From Flavobacteriaceae bacterium UBA6231 (lineage in GTDB: Bacteria; Bacteroidota; Bacteroidia; Flavobacteriales; Flavobacteriaceae): a DNA stretch of 6,222 bases. The position numbers were made by a program, and so were the translations under genes. The DNA lies in the NCBI GenBank assembly GCA_002441545.1, contig DJWL01000092.1, forward strand, positions 1 through 6,222, in the 5' to 3' direction. Positions 5,903 through 6,222 of this stretch are shown one piece after another. The number at the start of each line of letters is the position of its first letter. The first letter of the stretch is position 1. The notes below the pieces were generated by a model. The model was given only the letters and a program-made list of their open reading frames with translations. It made no database searches and was not told where the DNA came from.

Positions 5903-6222
5903 TTATATATCTAAATCAAAAGTTTTTCTTAAAGTATCGATATTAGGGTTTTTCTCTCTCAATTTTTCAAATTTCTCCTTTGCAGTATAAGCATATTGCT
6001 TTTCTTTTTCTTCATTAACCGTTATTGATAAATTAATATCAAAATTGTTTAATTCCTTTCTTATAAAAGCTAAAAGATCATATTGCTGACGTTCTAATTC
6101 TACTTTATTAGTTGAATTAGGAAACTCTAAATGTACCGCTGTTCCAGTAACTTTTGGTGTATCAATACTTAAAATAGAAGCTAAATTATATTTACCTTCA
6201 GATTGTAATTTTTTAATAAAGG
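5903..6222 (-). CDS. dnaX: DNA polymerase III gamma/tau subunit, C-terminal end
   Basis: A minus-strand frame enters from the right edge and ends with TAA at the complement of 5903-5905, giving 106 visible codons. The segment contains LASILSIDTPKVTG, a strand-like VHLEFPN, ERQQYDLLAFIRKELNN, and ITVNEEKEKQYAYTAKEK, and it ends FEKLREKNPNIDTLRKTFDLDI. This matches my recollection of the C-terminus of Bacteroidota DnaX proteins, which end with a K-F/Y-x-K-L...NP...L-F-DLD element after a small alpha-beta domain. DnaX forms the clamp-loader scaffold of the replicative polymerase, and its tau C-terminus contacts other replisome parts. The ATPase domain lies outside the window, so the call rests on the tail alone. 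The lipoprotein gene starts 10 bases downstream on the same strand. Confidence 0.75.
   Translation of the reverse strand, partial: FIKKLQSEGKYNLASILSIDTPKVTGTAVHLEFPNSTNKVELERQQYDLLAFIRKELNNFDINLSITVNEEKEKQYAYTAKEKFEKLREKNPNIDTLRKTFDLDI

Overview
The window is very AT-rich and reads as chromosomal DNA of a Bacteroidota member, most likely a flavobacterium. The supporting signs are a flavobacterial-type DnaX C-terminus, a PorT-like beta-barrel protein, the absence of Shine-Dalgarno sequences before the starts, and promoter-like boxes of the TTG...TAnnTTTG type. I see no IS element, phage gene, CRISPR array, tRNA or rRNA.

Layout. At the left edge (1-112, minus) is the signal-peptide end of an exported protein that runs off the window. 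A 447-base divergent intergenic region follows. It holds a good promoter candidate (441-468), a 20-bp tandem repeat containing a perfect 16-bp palindrome (506-545), and a possible 20-codon leader ORF that overlaps the sixA start as ATGA. On the plus strand come sixA (phosphohistidine-phosphatase-like), ppk1 (polyphosphate kinase) and ppx (short Ppx/GppA exopolyphosphatase). An A/T hairpin and a second promoter candidate lie between sixA and ppk1. ppk1 and ppx are one base apart. A small outer-membrane beta-barrel gene follows. On the minus strand, the right side holds dnaX (C-terminal end only), a small lipoprotein gene and miaE, packed as an apparent operon. miaE converges on the barrel gene, and both stop codons lie inside one CTAG.

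Function. Ppk1 builds polyphosphate from ATP and Ppx degrades it from the ends, so ppk1-ppx is a polyphosphate synthesis and breakdown pair. The SixA-like phosphatase beside it is suggestive, but its substrate is unknown. The minus-strand group joins a replication clamp-loader subunit, an uncharacterised lipoprotein and an oxygen-dependent tRNA hydroxylase, with no obvious shared pathway.

The protein-coding content is mostly housekeeping. No new multi-gene system is evident. The least explained parts are the sixA leader, the lipoprotein within the dnaX-miaE group, and the link between SixA and polyphosphate genes.
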